This document shows positions 25,466-32,726 of a stretch of 64,000 nt of DNA, piece after piece. Below the pieces are notes generated by a model. That model was given only the letters and a program-made list of their open reading frames with translations. It searched no databases and was not told where the DNA came from. The translations under genes and the position numbers were made by a program. Where the stretch lies: the NCBI RefSeq assembly GCF_008362905.1, contig NZ_VFJB01000001.1, forward strand, positions 248,001 to 312,000, given 5' to 3'. Position 1 is the stretch's first letter. The number at the start of each line of letters is the position of its first letter. The stretch is from Deferribacter autotrophicus. Its GTDB lineage: Bacteria > Chrysiogenota > Deferribacteres > Deferribacterales > Deferribacteraceae.

Positions 25466-26545
25466 CTACTCGTAATGTTTACCATTAATGTATTCTTGAT
25501 ATGGATAAGCAGAAACACCGCTGCGTAAATCTTTCCATTTTGAGTATTCAGCGATGAAATCTTCTTGAGATTTAAGAACTTTATCAAGAAACGGACTTTG
25601 CTTTCTAAGATTATCCAAATAAGCCTTTGTAGTTTTTCTTAATTCATTTAAAGACTCGTCTGAAAGTTTATTAAATTTTACCCCTTCTTTCAAATATTTT
25701 TCTATTGCCTTTGCATTATTATATTCACTTCTTGCCAAATCCCAAAGTTGAGTCTCTCTTGAAGCAACCTCAAGAACCTTTTTGAGATGATCTGGAAGTT
25801 TATCATAAGCGCGTTTGTTTACTTCAAACATCAACTGAACTGCAGTTTGGTGCCATCCAGGTACCATAACATTCTTTGCAATCTCTTGAAAACCCATAGG
25901 ATAAGTAATAAATGGAGTAGAAAATTCTGCAGAATCCAACACGCCTCTCTCAAAAGCAAGATATATTTCACCACCAGGAAGCGGTGTAACTGATACACCC
26001 ATATTTTTAAGAATATCAGCAGCCCAACCCACTGTTCTTACTTTCATACCTTTTAGTTGAGACACTTCAGTAATAGGCTTTTTAGTAAAAAAGCCCATCT
26101 CTTGTCCGGAATTTCCTCCCAAAAGTGGTACAAGTCCGTATTTCCCATAAAGCTCTTTTGCAAGCTTCATTCCATCTCCAGCCATAAGCCAAATGGAATA
26201 CTCAATATTGTTCATTCCGAAAGGAACAGAAGCAAATGCAACAAAAGCCTGATCTTTCCCCTTCCAATAACCTGGCCAATCATGCCCCATTTCAGCAACA
26301 CCATTCCTTACTGCATCGAAAACCTGAAACGCAGGAACAATTGAACCAGCAGGAAAAACTTTAATTTTCAACTCACCATTAGACAGTTCCTCAACAGTTT
26401 TTGCAAAATGCAAAACTGTTTCATGCCAAGGAATCCCGGTAGGCCAAGTAGTTATAAGTTTCCAGCGGTAAGTTTTTGCATAAACCTGATTAAACATAAA
26501 AATTACAAACAGCGCAATAAGCAAGGTTTTCAAAAAACGTTTCAT
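25466..26545 (-). CDS. dctP: TRAP transporter periplasmic binding protein (DctP), probably lactate
   Basis: 359 aa. Signal peptide MKRFLKTLLIALFVIFMFNQVYA; then TTWPTGIPWHETVLHFAKTV, FPAGSIVPAFQVFDAVRNG and GMKVRTVGWAADILKNMG, which mark the DctP/7 family. The conserved ligand Arg is in KVRTVG. The start ATG 26543-26545 has GGGAGG upstream. It is the first gene of dctPQM-glcD-glcF-gntR. The operon context suggests lactate; the sequence alone does not prove it. Confidence 0.88.
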   Translation of the reverse strand: MKRFLKTLLIALFVIFMFNQVYAKTYRWKLITTWPTGIPWHETVLHFAKTVEELSNGELKIKVFPAGSIVPAFQVFDAVRNGVAEMGHDWPGYWKGKDQAFVAFASVPFGMNNIEYSIWLMAGDGMKLAKELYGKYGLVPLLGGNSGQEMGFFTKKPITEVSQLKGMKVRTVGWAADILKNMGVSVTPLPGGEIYLAFERGVLDSAEFSTPFITYPMGFQEIAKNVMVPGWHQTAVQLMFEVNKRAYDKLPDHLKKVLEVASRETQLWDLARSEYNNAKAIEKYLKEGVKFNKLSDESLNELRKTTKAYLDNLRKQSPFLDKVLKSQEDFIAEYSKWKDLRSGVSAYPYQEYINGKHYE

Positions 26546-26577
26546 AAAATGACCTCCCATTTTTTATTACCAACAAT

Positions 26578-26588
26578 TGGTAATACCA
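26578..26588. promoter_or_regulatory. GntR/FadR-type operator at the dctP promoter
   Basis: TGGTAATACCA is a perfect palindrome with the TGGTNNNACCA pattern of FadR-subfamily regulators (PdhR, LldR). It overlaps the -10 edge of the dctP promoter. A further inverted pair ATTACC/GGTAAT surrounds it (26567-26585). Confidence 0.75.
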
Positions 26589-26616
26589 TATAATAATATT
26601 ACCTATATTTTGTCAA
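26587..26616 (-). promoter_or_regulatory. Promoter of the dctPQM-glcDF-gntR operon
   Basis: TTGACA (26611-26616) and TATATG (26587-26592) are spaced by 18 bp; the start codon is 42 bp downstream. Confidence 0.65.
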
Positions 26617-26664
26617 GCTCTTTTCTCCTTGATATTTAGAATATTTTTATAAATAAATAAAATA

Positions 26665-26694
26665 TTGACAACCATTACAACATGTATTTATAAT
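26665..26694 (+). promoter_or_regulatory. Promoter of lutC-lutBA
   Basis: Consensus TTGACA (26665-26670) and TATAAT (26689-26694) with an 18-bp spacer, 25 bp before the lutC start. The -10 overlaps a perfect operator palindrome. Confidence 0.8.
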
Positions 26695-26706
26695 GGTCTT
26701 ACCATT
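26692..26706. promoter_or_regulatory. GntR/FadR-type operator at the lutC promoter
   Basis: AATGGTCTTACCATT is a perfect 15-bp palindrome with the TGGTNNNACCA core. It covers the -10 end and the expected start point, so bound repressor would block initiation. Confidence 0.78.
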
Positions 26707-26718
26707 TCGGAGGGCTAT

Positions 26719-27183
26719 ATGGTTGAAACATTTATTCAATATTCAAAATTAGTGGGAAATAAAAATCATGTTTTAAATGAAGAAGACTTTTTAAAAATAG
26801 ATTTAAAAAAAGAATACGATTTTATTTATTTACCTTCATACTCTATACATAAAACCCTAGAGATTGACAAAAACGGTATCGCTGCTGCTGTTATAGAAGC
26901 TGATTTTGGAATTGCAGAAACCGGAACTGCTGTAATTGATTCGAAGAATTACAATTTAAGGAAAGCAACTTGTCTTGCTGAAAAGCTGGATATTGTAATC
27001 TTCAAGTCAAAGATTTTGAAAAAACTTGAAGATATATCTACATTTCTAAAAGAAAAAACATCTGAAGACAGCTATATCGCATTCATTACAGGCGCCAGTA
27101 GAACGGCAGATATCGAACGAGTCCTCACAATCGGCGTACATGGTCCTTGTGAAACTAACATTTTTATAATTAATGACAGATAG
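26719..27183 (+). CDS. lutC: L-lactate utilization protein LutC (LUD domain)
   Basis: 154 aa. The C-terminal motif FITGASRTADIERVLTIGVHGPCETNIFII is the LutC/YkgG LUD signature. LutC is one of three proteins oxidising L-lactate to pyruvate. The start ATG 26719-26721 follows GGAGGG; an upstream start at 26665 lies in the promoter and is rejected. It is followed after 11 bp by the lutB-lutA fusion. Confidence 0.9.
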   Translation: MVETFIQYSKLVGNKNHVLNEEDFLKIDLKKEYDFIYLPSYSIHKTLEIDKNGIAAAVIEADFGIAETGTAVIDSKNYNLRKATCLAEKLDIVIFKSKILKKLEDISTFLKEKTSEDSYIAFITGASRTADIERVLTIGVHGPCETNIFIINDR

Positions 27184-27194
27184 GAGTAGCTACC

Positions 27195-29324
27195 ATGTTG
27201 AAGCAATTAATTAAAGAAAAAATTAATGATAAAATTTTATCCGAAAATTTAAAAACCTTTGCTGAAAGCTATAAAATATCTAAAGAAAAAGCCTACCAGG
27301 GTCTAAACTTTGAAAAAATCAGAACGAAAATAAATAATATTAAAGATTTAAGTTATGAGGAAATTATAAATCTTTATAATAAATTTAAAGAAAATGCCTT
27401 AAAAAAAGGTTGTTATGTCTATGAAGCAGCCACAGCAGAAGATGCAAACAACTACATTTTGGAAGTCTGCAAAAAACACAATACCGATATCATTGTTAAA
27501 TCAAAGTCCATGACTTCAGAAGAAATCAAATTAAACGAGTTTCTGGAAAAAAATGGTATTACCCCCATAGAAACGGATCTGGGAGAATGGATTTTACAGC
27601 TTGCCGGCGAAACGCCAAGCCATATGGTTATGCCCGCCATACATAAAAGCAGAAAACAGGTGGCAAAACTTTTTGAAAAGGTCACAGGGAATAAGATTGA
27701 CGAAAATGATATAGAAGCAATGGTAAAAATTGCAAGAAAACAGCTTAGAGACTACTATTTTAATGCCAAAGTAGGAATAACCGGTGCCAATGTGGCCGTA
27801 GCAGAAACTGCAACAATAGGAATTGTAACAAACGAAGGTAACGCAAGACTCTCAACTACCATCCCAGATGTTCATATTATTATTCTTGGATATGAAAAAC
27901 TTGTAAATACATTTAAAGATGCTTTACAGATAATTAGAGCACTGCCAAAGAGTGCCACAGGTCAGATTATAAGTACTTATGTCACATGGATATCAGGAAG
28001 TTATCCGGCAAAAAACGATAAAAATAAAGAAGTACATTTCGTTTTCCTTGACAATGGTAGACTCCCTCTATTCAAAAATAAAAATTTAAAAGAAGCTTTA
28101 AAATGTATCAGATGTGGAAGCTGTGCCAACGTATGCCCCGTATATGAAATAATTGGCGGACATGTTTTCGGTGATACTTATGTGGGTGCCATAGGATTGA
28201 TTCTCACATCATTTTATGGAGACGAAAAGAAGGCAAATGAGATTTTAAAGCTATGTATCGGCTGTAAAACCTGTTCTGTAAATTGTCCAGCAGGAATAGA
28301 TTTACAAAGCCTCATCTCAGATATCAACGCCACAATTACACCAAAATACGGCCTAAGTCTTCCCAAAAAAGCAGTTTATTCATATGTTATGCCAAACCCT
28401 GCATTATTCAAAACAATTACAAAGATAGGCAAATATCTTCAAAGGCCTCTCTTAAAAAATGAAAAAATCGAAAAGATCCCTTTTATGGGAAAAGAGAAAA
28501 ACTTCAGGGCATTACCATCCATAGCACCAAAAAGTTTTACCGCACTTTATAAAGATTTTTACAGCTCAAAACCATCAAAGAAATATAAAAAATCAGTTAC
28601 TTTCTATTCTGGTTGTGCCATTGAATATTTTTATCCGGAAATGGGACTAACTCTTTTGAAGCTCCTTGATAGAGCAAATATCAAAGTGAACATTCCTGAG
28701 AAAATGGTCTGCTGCGGACTTCCTGCCATTCATGCTGGAGATGGGGAAAATGGTAAAAAAACCATCATTAAAAATCTGAAATATTTTGATGAAAAAATTA
28801 ATGAAGATATAATCACTCTCTGTCCAAGCTGTGGAATGGCAATCAAAGAAGAATTTCCTAAATACACCATTAACTCACCACAAGACTATAAAAAAAGTGA
28901 AAAAATGGCTAACAAAGTCAAATCTTTATCTCAATTTCTTGCAGAAAACCGGTTAGAGCTCAAATACACTGCAAAATACAAAGTCACATACCACACCCCT
29001 TGCCACCAAAAAAGAGGGTTGTGCTTTTCAACAGAAAACTTTTTACAAGAAATTTTAAAAGATTATTTTATACCACTTAAAGATAGCGATGTATGTTGTG
29101 GATTTGGTGGCTCATTCTCCTTTGACTTTGCAGAAATTTCATCAAAAATACTTGAGAATAAAATAAACAATATAAAGAATACTAACGCAGAAATCCTCCT
29201 AACAGATTGCCCGGGATGTATAATGCAAATTGAAGGTGGGCTCATCAAGAAAGGGGTTAATGTGAAAGTAATGCATGTCTCCGAGTTTCTTGAAAATTAT
29301 ACGAAAATTATAGAAAAAAAATAA
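27195..29324 (+). CDS. Fused LutB-LutA L-lactate dehydrogenase iron-sulfur protein
   Basis: 709 aa. Residues ~1-290 are a LUD domain (AETATIGIVTNEGNARLSTTIPDVHIIILG), ~300-380 two 4Fe-4S motifs (CIRCGSCANVCP, CIGCKTCSVNCP), as in LutB. Residues ~460-709 carry two CCG domains (CCGLPAIHAGDG; CCGFGGSFSFD) with CPSC and CPGC, as in LutA/GlcF. In Bacillus these are two proteins; a fused form is known in Desulfovibrio. With LutC it forms the L-lactate dehydrogenase. Its 3' end is followed by a hairpin repeat interrupted by IS copy 1. Confidence 0.92.
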   Translation: MLKQLIKEKINDKILSENLKTFAESYKISKEKAYQGLNFEKIRTKINNIKDLSYEEIINLYNKFKENALKKGCYVYEAATAEDANNYILEVCKKHNTDIIVKSKSMTSEEIKLNEFLEKNGITPIETDLGEWILQLAGETPSHMVMPAIHKSRKQVAKLFEKVTGNKIDENDIEAMVKIARKQLRDYYFNAKVGITGANVAVAETATIGIVTNEGNARLSTTIPDVHIIILGYEKLVNTFKDALQIIRALPKSATGQIISTYVTWISGSYPAKNDKNKEVHFVFLDNGRLPLFKNKNLKEALKCIRCGSCANVCPVYEIIGGHVFGDTYVGAIGLILTSFYGDEKKANEILKLCIGCKTCSVNCPAGIDLQSLISDINATITPKYGLSLPKKAVYSYVMPNPALFKTITKIGKYLQRPLLKNEKIEKIPFMGKEKNFRALPSIAPKSFTALYKDFYSSKPSKKYKKSVTFYSGCAIEYFYPEMGLTLLKLLDRANIKVNIPEKMVCCGLPAIHAGDGENGKKTIIKNLKYFDEKINEDIITLCPSCGMAIKEEFPKYTINSPQDYKKSEKMANKVKSLSQFLAENRLELKYTAKYKVTYHTPCHQKRGLCFSTENFLQEILKDYFIPLKDSDVCCGFGGSFSFDFAEISSKILENKINNIKNTNAEILLTDCPGCIMQIEGGLIKKGVNVKVMHVSEFLENYTKIIEKK

Positions 29325-29354
29325 TTTGATAAACTCGATTTACTAGACAATCTC

Positions 29355-29384
29355 TAATTAGTTCTCACTTTTTCAGTGAGAACT
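29355..29384. repeat. Hairpin repeat interrupted by IS copy 1 (left part)
   Basis: TAATTAGTTCTCACT-TTTTC-AGTGAGAACT ends at the IS boundary. The missing AATTA is found at 30800-30804, on the other side of the element; rejoined, the site is a perfect palindrome with no duplication. It lies 30 bp after the lutBA stop and could act as its terminator. Confidence 0.8.
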
Positions 29385-29436
29385 CCTACGTTTTTTTGTT
29401 GTATAAGAAAATTATATTATGTAATGAATTAAGAAT

Positions 29437-29561
29437 GGGACAGAGGACTACAGTGGGAATAAGCTTAAAAGCTTCATATTTAGTCTGTCCCCCGTCCCGA
29501 AAGTCCCTATTGGTTGATTTGGCTATCAAGCCACTGTCAAACGGGAGTTTGGATTCGGGAC
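29437..29561 (+). ncRNA. Candidate IS110 bridge RNA, copy 1
   Basis: Two stem-loops lie in the non-coding leader. Stem 1: GGGACAG (29437-29443) with CTGTCCC (29485-29491), plus ACTA/TAGT, enclosing an internal loop and an apical hairpin AAGCTT-AA-AAGCTT. Stem 2: GTCCCGAA (29494-29501) with TTCGGGAC (29554-29561), enclosing a second loop and apical GGCT/AGCC. Loop 1 carries CAGTGGGAAT (29451-29460), matching the target CAGTGAGAAC except for two wobble-compatible positions, and TATTTAG (29477-29483), one base from the complement of CTAATTA. Loop 2 carries GGTTGATT (29512-29519), matching IS end AGTTGACT apart from two wobbles, and GGGAG (29543-29547) facing CTCCT at the other IS end. The fold and pairings were done by hand. 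Confidence 0.72.
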
Positions 29562-29586
29562 TAAAATATTTTAAGTGAGGTTTGAC

Positions 29587-30774
29587 ATGAAAAATGACAA
29601 ATTTGCTTTCTTTATAGGTGTTGATGTTTCCAAAGATAAGTTTAATTGCGCTATTATTAACAATAAGCTTGAACTTCTCAAAGAAGCTGAATTTCAAATG
29701 GACATTGATGGTTTTAACAGCTTCTATGACTTGATTAAAAAGTATGACTCCTCTATCATTGCTCTTGAATCTACTGGCAGCTATCACATTAACCTCTTAG
29801 CATCCCTTGTATCCAAAAAGAAAGATGTCTGTCTTATTAATCCAGCTCTCATCAAAAAATTTGCCCAATCCGTTACTCTCAGAAAAACCAAAACCGATAA
29901 AATTGATGCTGTTATCATTGCTAAATTTATAGCTAAGAATATTGAACATTTCAATTATTTTGCTCTTCCTGAGTCCAATGATATTATCGCACTTGCCAGG
30001 ATGAGAGAACATATTACTCAGCAGATTGCAAGAGTTAAGACTCAGCTTAAACAGCATCTTACTGTAGTATTTCCTGAACTTGTGGCAAATGCCAATGTAT
30101 TTACTCAATCCATTTTGCATATCCTTAAACATATGCCTACAGCTGAAATCATCAGGAATGCTAATGAAGATGATATTCAAAAGATTCTTGATGAATTGAA
30201 GTTTGCACATAAGTCAAATATTACCCCTCAGAAGCTCATATCCCTTGCTAAATCCTCCATTGGTATTTCCTCTGATATCTGGGCTACTGTCATCAAAGAA
30301 GATGTTGAAATGCTCATATTTCTTAATAGCCGACTTGATAATATTACGAAGGAATTTATTGATAAAATAAAATCTTCCAAAAAAGATGATATGGAGATTA
30401 TTACTTCTATCAAAGGAATTAATGATATTACCGCTGCCCATTTTCTTGCAGAAATTAAAGATATAAACAGATTTGCCAACAAAGGTAAACTTGCTGCCTA
30501 TGCCGGGATAGATCCTGCTATTAAACAATCCGGAAGTATGTATAGTAACGGCAGAATAAGTAAAAAAGGATCCCGGTCCCTTAGGCGTATTCTTTATCTT
30601 ATGGCAAGTGGTGTTATGAAGTTTAATGAGTATTTTAGAGCGTATTATTTGAAAAAGAAGGAGGAAGGTATGCCTCATAGAAAAGCTATGATTGCATTGT
30701 GTAACAAACTTGTGCGTGTACTTTATGCCATGCTTACAAAAAAAGAGGTTTTTCATATGCCTAAATTATCTTAA
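29587..30774 (+). CDS. IS110-family transposase (DEDD recombinase), copy 1
   Basis: 395 aa. N-terminal RuvC-like DEDD domain: GVDVSKDKFNCAI (first Asp), ALESTGSYH (Glu) and KTDKIDAVIIAKFI (Asp pair). C-terminal Transposase_20 domain: ITSIKGINDITAAHFLAEI, LAAYAGIDPAIKQSG and KKGSRSLRRILYLMA, with the conserved Ser. The start ATG 29587-29589 follows GTGAGG. IS110 recombinases act with a bridge RNA that chooses target and donor. The protein is identical to that of copy 2. Confidence 0.95.
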   Translation: MKNDKFAFFIGVDVSKDKFNCAIINNKLELLKEAEFQMDIDGFNSFYDLIKKYDSSIIALESTGSYHINLLASLVSKKKDVCLINPALIKKFAQSVTLRKTKTDKIDAVIIAKFIAKNIEHFNYFALPESNDIIALARMREHITQQIARVKTQLKQHLTVVFPELVANANVFTQSILHILKHMPTAEIIRNANEDDIQKILDELKFAHKSNITPQKLISLAKSSIGISSDIWATVIKEDVEMLIFLNSRLDNITKEFIDKIKSSKKDDMEIITSIKGINDITAAHFLAEIKDINRFANKGKLAAYAGIDPAIKQSGSMYSNGRISKKGSRSLRRILYLMASGVMKFNEYFRAYYLKKKEEGMPHRKAMIALCNKLVRVLYAMLTKKEVFHMPKLS

Positions 30775-30799
30775 TAATTTTTAATATTTATAGTTGACT

Positions 30800-31017
30800 A
30801 ATTACTAAATAAAATCTTTATAACTTTTAAATTAGTTGCTAGCAAATATTTAAAGAAGAATGACACACATATGAAAACATGAAATATGGCACAATATTAT
30901 AATTTTCATCCCCCAGCTTTTTTATAAAAAATATTCAAAGACTGGAGGAATTTTTATGGTAAAACTGAAATAAATCAATTATTAATAATTAGTTGCCACT
31001 TTTTCAGTGGCAACTAA
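30800..31017. other. Intergenic repeat-derived sequence (element B, copy 1)
   Basis: No gene. The part near 30895-30985 (AATATTATAATTTTCATCC..., CCCCAGC...GACTGGAGG) resembles 59090-59173 imperfectly, and both end in the same hairpin repeat. A degenerate half hairpin (AAATTAGTTGCTAGCAA) is near 30830. Confidence 0.5.
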
Positions 31018-31020
31018 TTA
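30986..31020. repeat. Hairpin repeat, intact
   Basis: Arms TAATTAGTTGCCACT and AGTGGCAACTAATTA form a perfect 15-bp stem around TTTTC. It overlaps the stop codon of the leftward NusG-like gene and may be its terminator. It is an unoccupied copy of the site used by the IS110 element. Confidence 0.85.
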
Positions 31021-31515
31021 TTTTTTTGCTTGTAAATAAGATTCATCAATTTCAACTTTTAGCTCACCGCTAATGGTCTTCAATAAAATGAGTACCCTGT
31101 CTTTCGGTTTTATCTCTTCTAGGAAAATGGCTTCAAAACCTTTAAATGGACCATCGGTAATATAAACCTTTTCCCCTTTTTCGAAGCTTTTTTCCAACAC
31201 CACAAAACCATCTTTCATCTGGTTCTTAATAGACAGTATGATCTCTTCAGGCACTTCAGCAGGCTCCCCATTCTCCCCCATAATTACCTTACTTACCCCT
31301 CTTGTGTATTTAACCAGTCTATAATCTTCAAGTTCAAATCTAACAAAAAGATAGTTAGGAAAAAGTTCACTTGTTACTTCATTTAATTTCCCAGCAACTC
31401 TTTTTTTCTCTTTGAATAGAGGATGAAATACTTCATATCCAGCTCTTTCTAAATGGAATTTTGCTATTTTCGCGGATTTCGGTTTACAATAAATACAGCG
31501 CCACCTCTTTTGCAT
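31018..31515 (-). CDS. NusG/RfaH-like transcription elongation factor paralog
   Basis: 165 aa. The N-terminal NGN domain (RWRCIYCKPKSAKIAKFHLERAGYEVFHP, ELFPNYLFVRFEL) and C-terminal KOW motif (FEKGEKVYITDGPFKGFEAIF) are complete. It is not next to rplK/secE as housekeeping NusG would be, so it is probably a specialised RfaH- or LoaP-type factor acting on particular operons. The ATG at 31513-31515 has AAAGGA upstream. It starts 11 bp after the DUF1634-like gene, and its stop codon lies within a hairpin repeat. Confidence 0.87.
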   Translation of the reverse strand: MQKRWRCIYCKPKSAKIAKFHLERAGYEVFHPLFKEKKRVAGKLNEVTSELFPNYLFVRFELEDYRLVKYTRGVSKVIMGENGEPAEVPEEIILSIKNQMKDGFVVLEKSFEKGEKVYITDGPFKGFEAIFLEEIKPKDRVLILLKTISGELKVEIDESYLQAKK

Positions 31516-31526
31516 ACATAATCCTT

Positions 31527-31859
31527 TCAACTTATAAAAATATAAATTCCAAATACCAAAAATATTATCAAACACATAAAGGCACTTTTATAATCATTCT
31601 TTTTTAAAAAATCAATTAACATATAAAAACCAGCTAAAATCGGGGTAAAAATTATTACTAGAATAGCTAATAAAAAAAATGAAATGGCTTTCAAATTTAA
31701 AATACCAAAAAATATTTCCTTTATCCCAGCAAATTGATTATAAAGATCAAATCTTTCTCCTTTTAAAACAAAAATAACTAAGCCAACAACCATTAAAAAA
31801 ATCGAAATTTTAACGCCGAGCCCATAAATTTTTGCAACCTTTTCTCTTAAAATCTTCAA
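31527..31859 (-). CDS. Small membrane protein, DUF1634-like, partner of the TSUP permease
   Basis: 110 aa with three hydrophobic segments (GVKISIFLMVVGLVIFVL, ISFFLLAILVIIFTPILAGFYML, AFMCLIIFLVFGIYIF). Size, topology and its 4-bp overlap (ATGA) with a TSUP permease gene match the DUF1634 group, which is regularly encoded next to TSUP proteins. Function unknown. Confidence 0.7.
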   Translation of the reverse strand: MKILREKVAKIYGLGVKISIFLMVVGLVIFVLKGERFDLYNQFAGIKEIFFGILNLKAISFFLLAILVIIFTPILAGFYMLIDFLKKNDYKSAFMCLIIFLVFGIYIFIS

Positions 31860-32680
31860 CGAATCCCCCTATAAAACATCTGAAATGCAATAACAATTAA
31901 AAAAGCTGTAAAAAGAATTTTTATTCTACTATCTTTTAATTTCGGGAAAAACCTGATTCCAATATTCGAACCTAAAAACACCCCCATCACCACAAAAGAA
32001 GCAATGACAGGATTAATAAGATTTGTTTTTAAATACACAATAGATGCTGCAGCCGCTGTGAGAGTCATCATAAAATTGCTGGTCGTTGTGGCTGCCTTAA
32101 TAGGTATTTTAGAAATGAGATTCATAGCTGGTACTTTGAATACGCCTCCCCCTATCCCAAGCATCCCAGATAGTAAACCGGCAATCCCCGAAACCGTAGA
32201 AGTCAAAAATAAATTGATGGGTACATAATGAATTTCTTTATTTAATCTTTCATCATAATATTTTCCCGAGAAGAAACTTTTTGAATCTGGACGTAAATTA
32301 AGCAATTTCTCTTGATCTCCCCTTTTAATATTCCTTATATAAAAATAAGCCGTTATTAAAAGAACAGAACCAAAGGAAATAAACAGATATTTTTCACTAA
32401 CTGAAACTGAAATAATACCACCTATAATGGCAAAAATTGTGGTAATTATCTCCAGAAACAATCCTAATCTTAAATTAGTCAACCCTTTTCTAATATAGGT
32501 TGCCGAAGCATTGCTACTTGCAAATATTACAGAGATTAGGCTTGTTGCAATAGCTACATGGATGGGAATGTGAAAAAGTAATGTTAAAACGGGCACAATG
32601 ATAGAGCCACCCCCAATACCCAAAAAAGCGCTCAAAAGCCCTACCACAAAGCCGCTTACAAATAGCAATAAGAAGAACAT
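31856..32680 (-). CDS. TSUP-family permease (TauE/SafE)
   Basis: 274 aa, about eight hydrophobic segments. The repeated family motif appears twice: LLSAFLGIGGGSIIVPVLTLLF (N-terminal half) and LLSGMLGIGGGVFKVPAMNLI (C-terminal half). TSUP proteins move sulfite, sulfoacetate, thiosulfate or other small anions across the inner membrane. The substrate cannot be told here. First gene of a three-gene operon with the DUF1634-like and NusG-like genes. Confidence 0.88.
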   Translation of the reverse strand: MFFLLLFVSGFVVGLLSAFLGIGGGSIIVPVLTLLFHIPIHVAIATSLISVIFASSNASATYIRKGLTNLRLGLFLEIITTIFAIIGGIISVSVSEKYLFISFGSVLLITAYFYIRNIKRGDQEKLLNLRPDSKSFFSGKYYDERLNKEIHYVPINLFLTSTVSGIAGLLSGMLGIGGGVFKVPAMNLISKIPIKAATTTSNFMMTLTAAAASIVYLKTNLINPVIASFVVMGVFLGSNIGIRFFPKLKDSRIKILFTAFLIVIAFQMFYRGIR

Positions 32681-32726
32681 GCCAAATTATTTACAACATT
32701 TCAGCTAATAAATCAAACAGTTGTAT

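Larger units (their letters stand above)
29385..30799 (+). mobile_element. IS110-family insertion sequence, copy 1 (1415 bp)
   Basis: Boundaries come from comparison with copy 2 (59513-60927): both are 1415 bp, begin CCTACG and end GTTGACT. There are no terminal inverted repeats and no long target duplication; a CT dinucleotide lies at both junctions. These are IS110-family traits. The transposase is preceded by ~200 bp of structured non-coding DNA. The equal length and identical protein indicate recent movement. Confidence 0.92.

Noticed and set aside
30214-30756. 180-aa and 137-aa antisense ORFs inside the IS110 transposase gene (also in copy 2)
   Set aside because: They mirror a conserved transposase reading frame, show no domain, and have no ribosome-binding sites.
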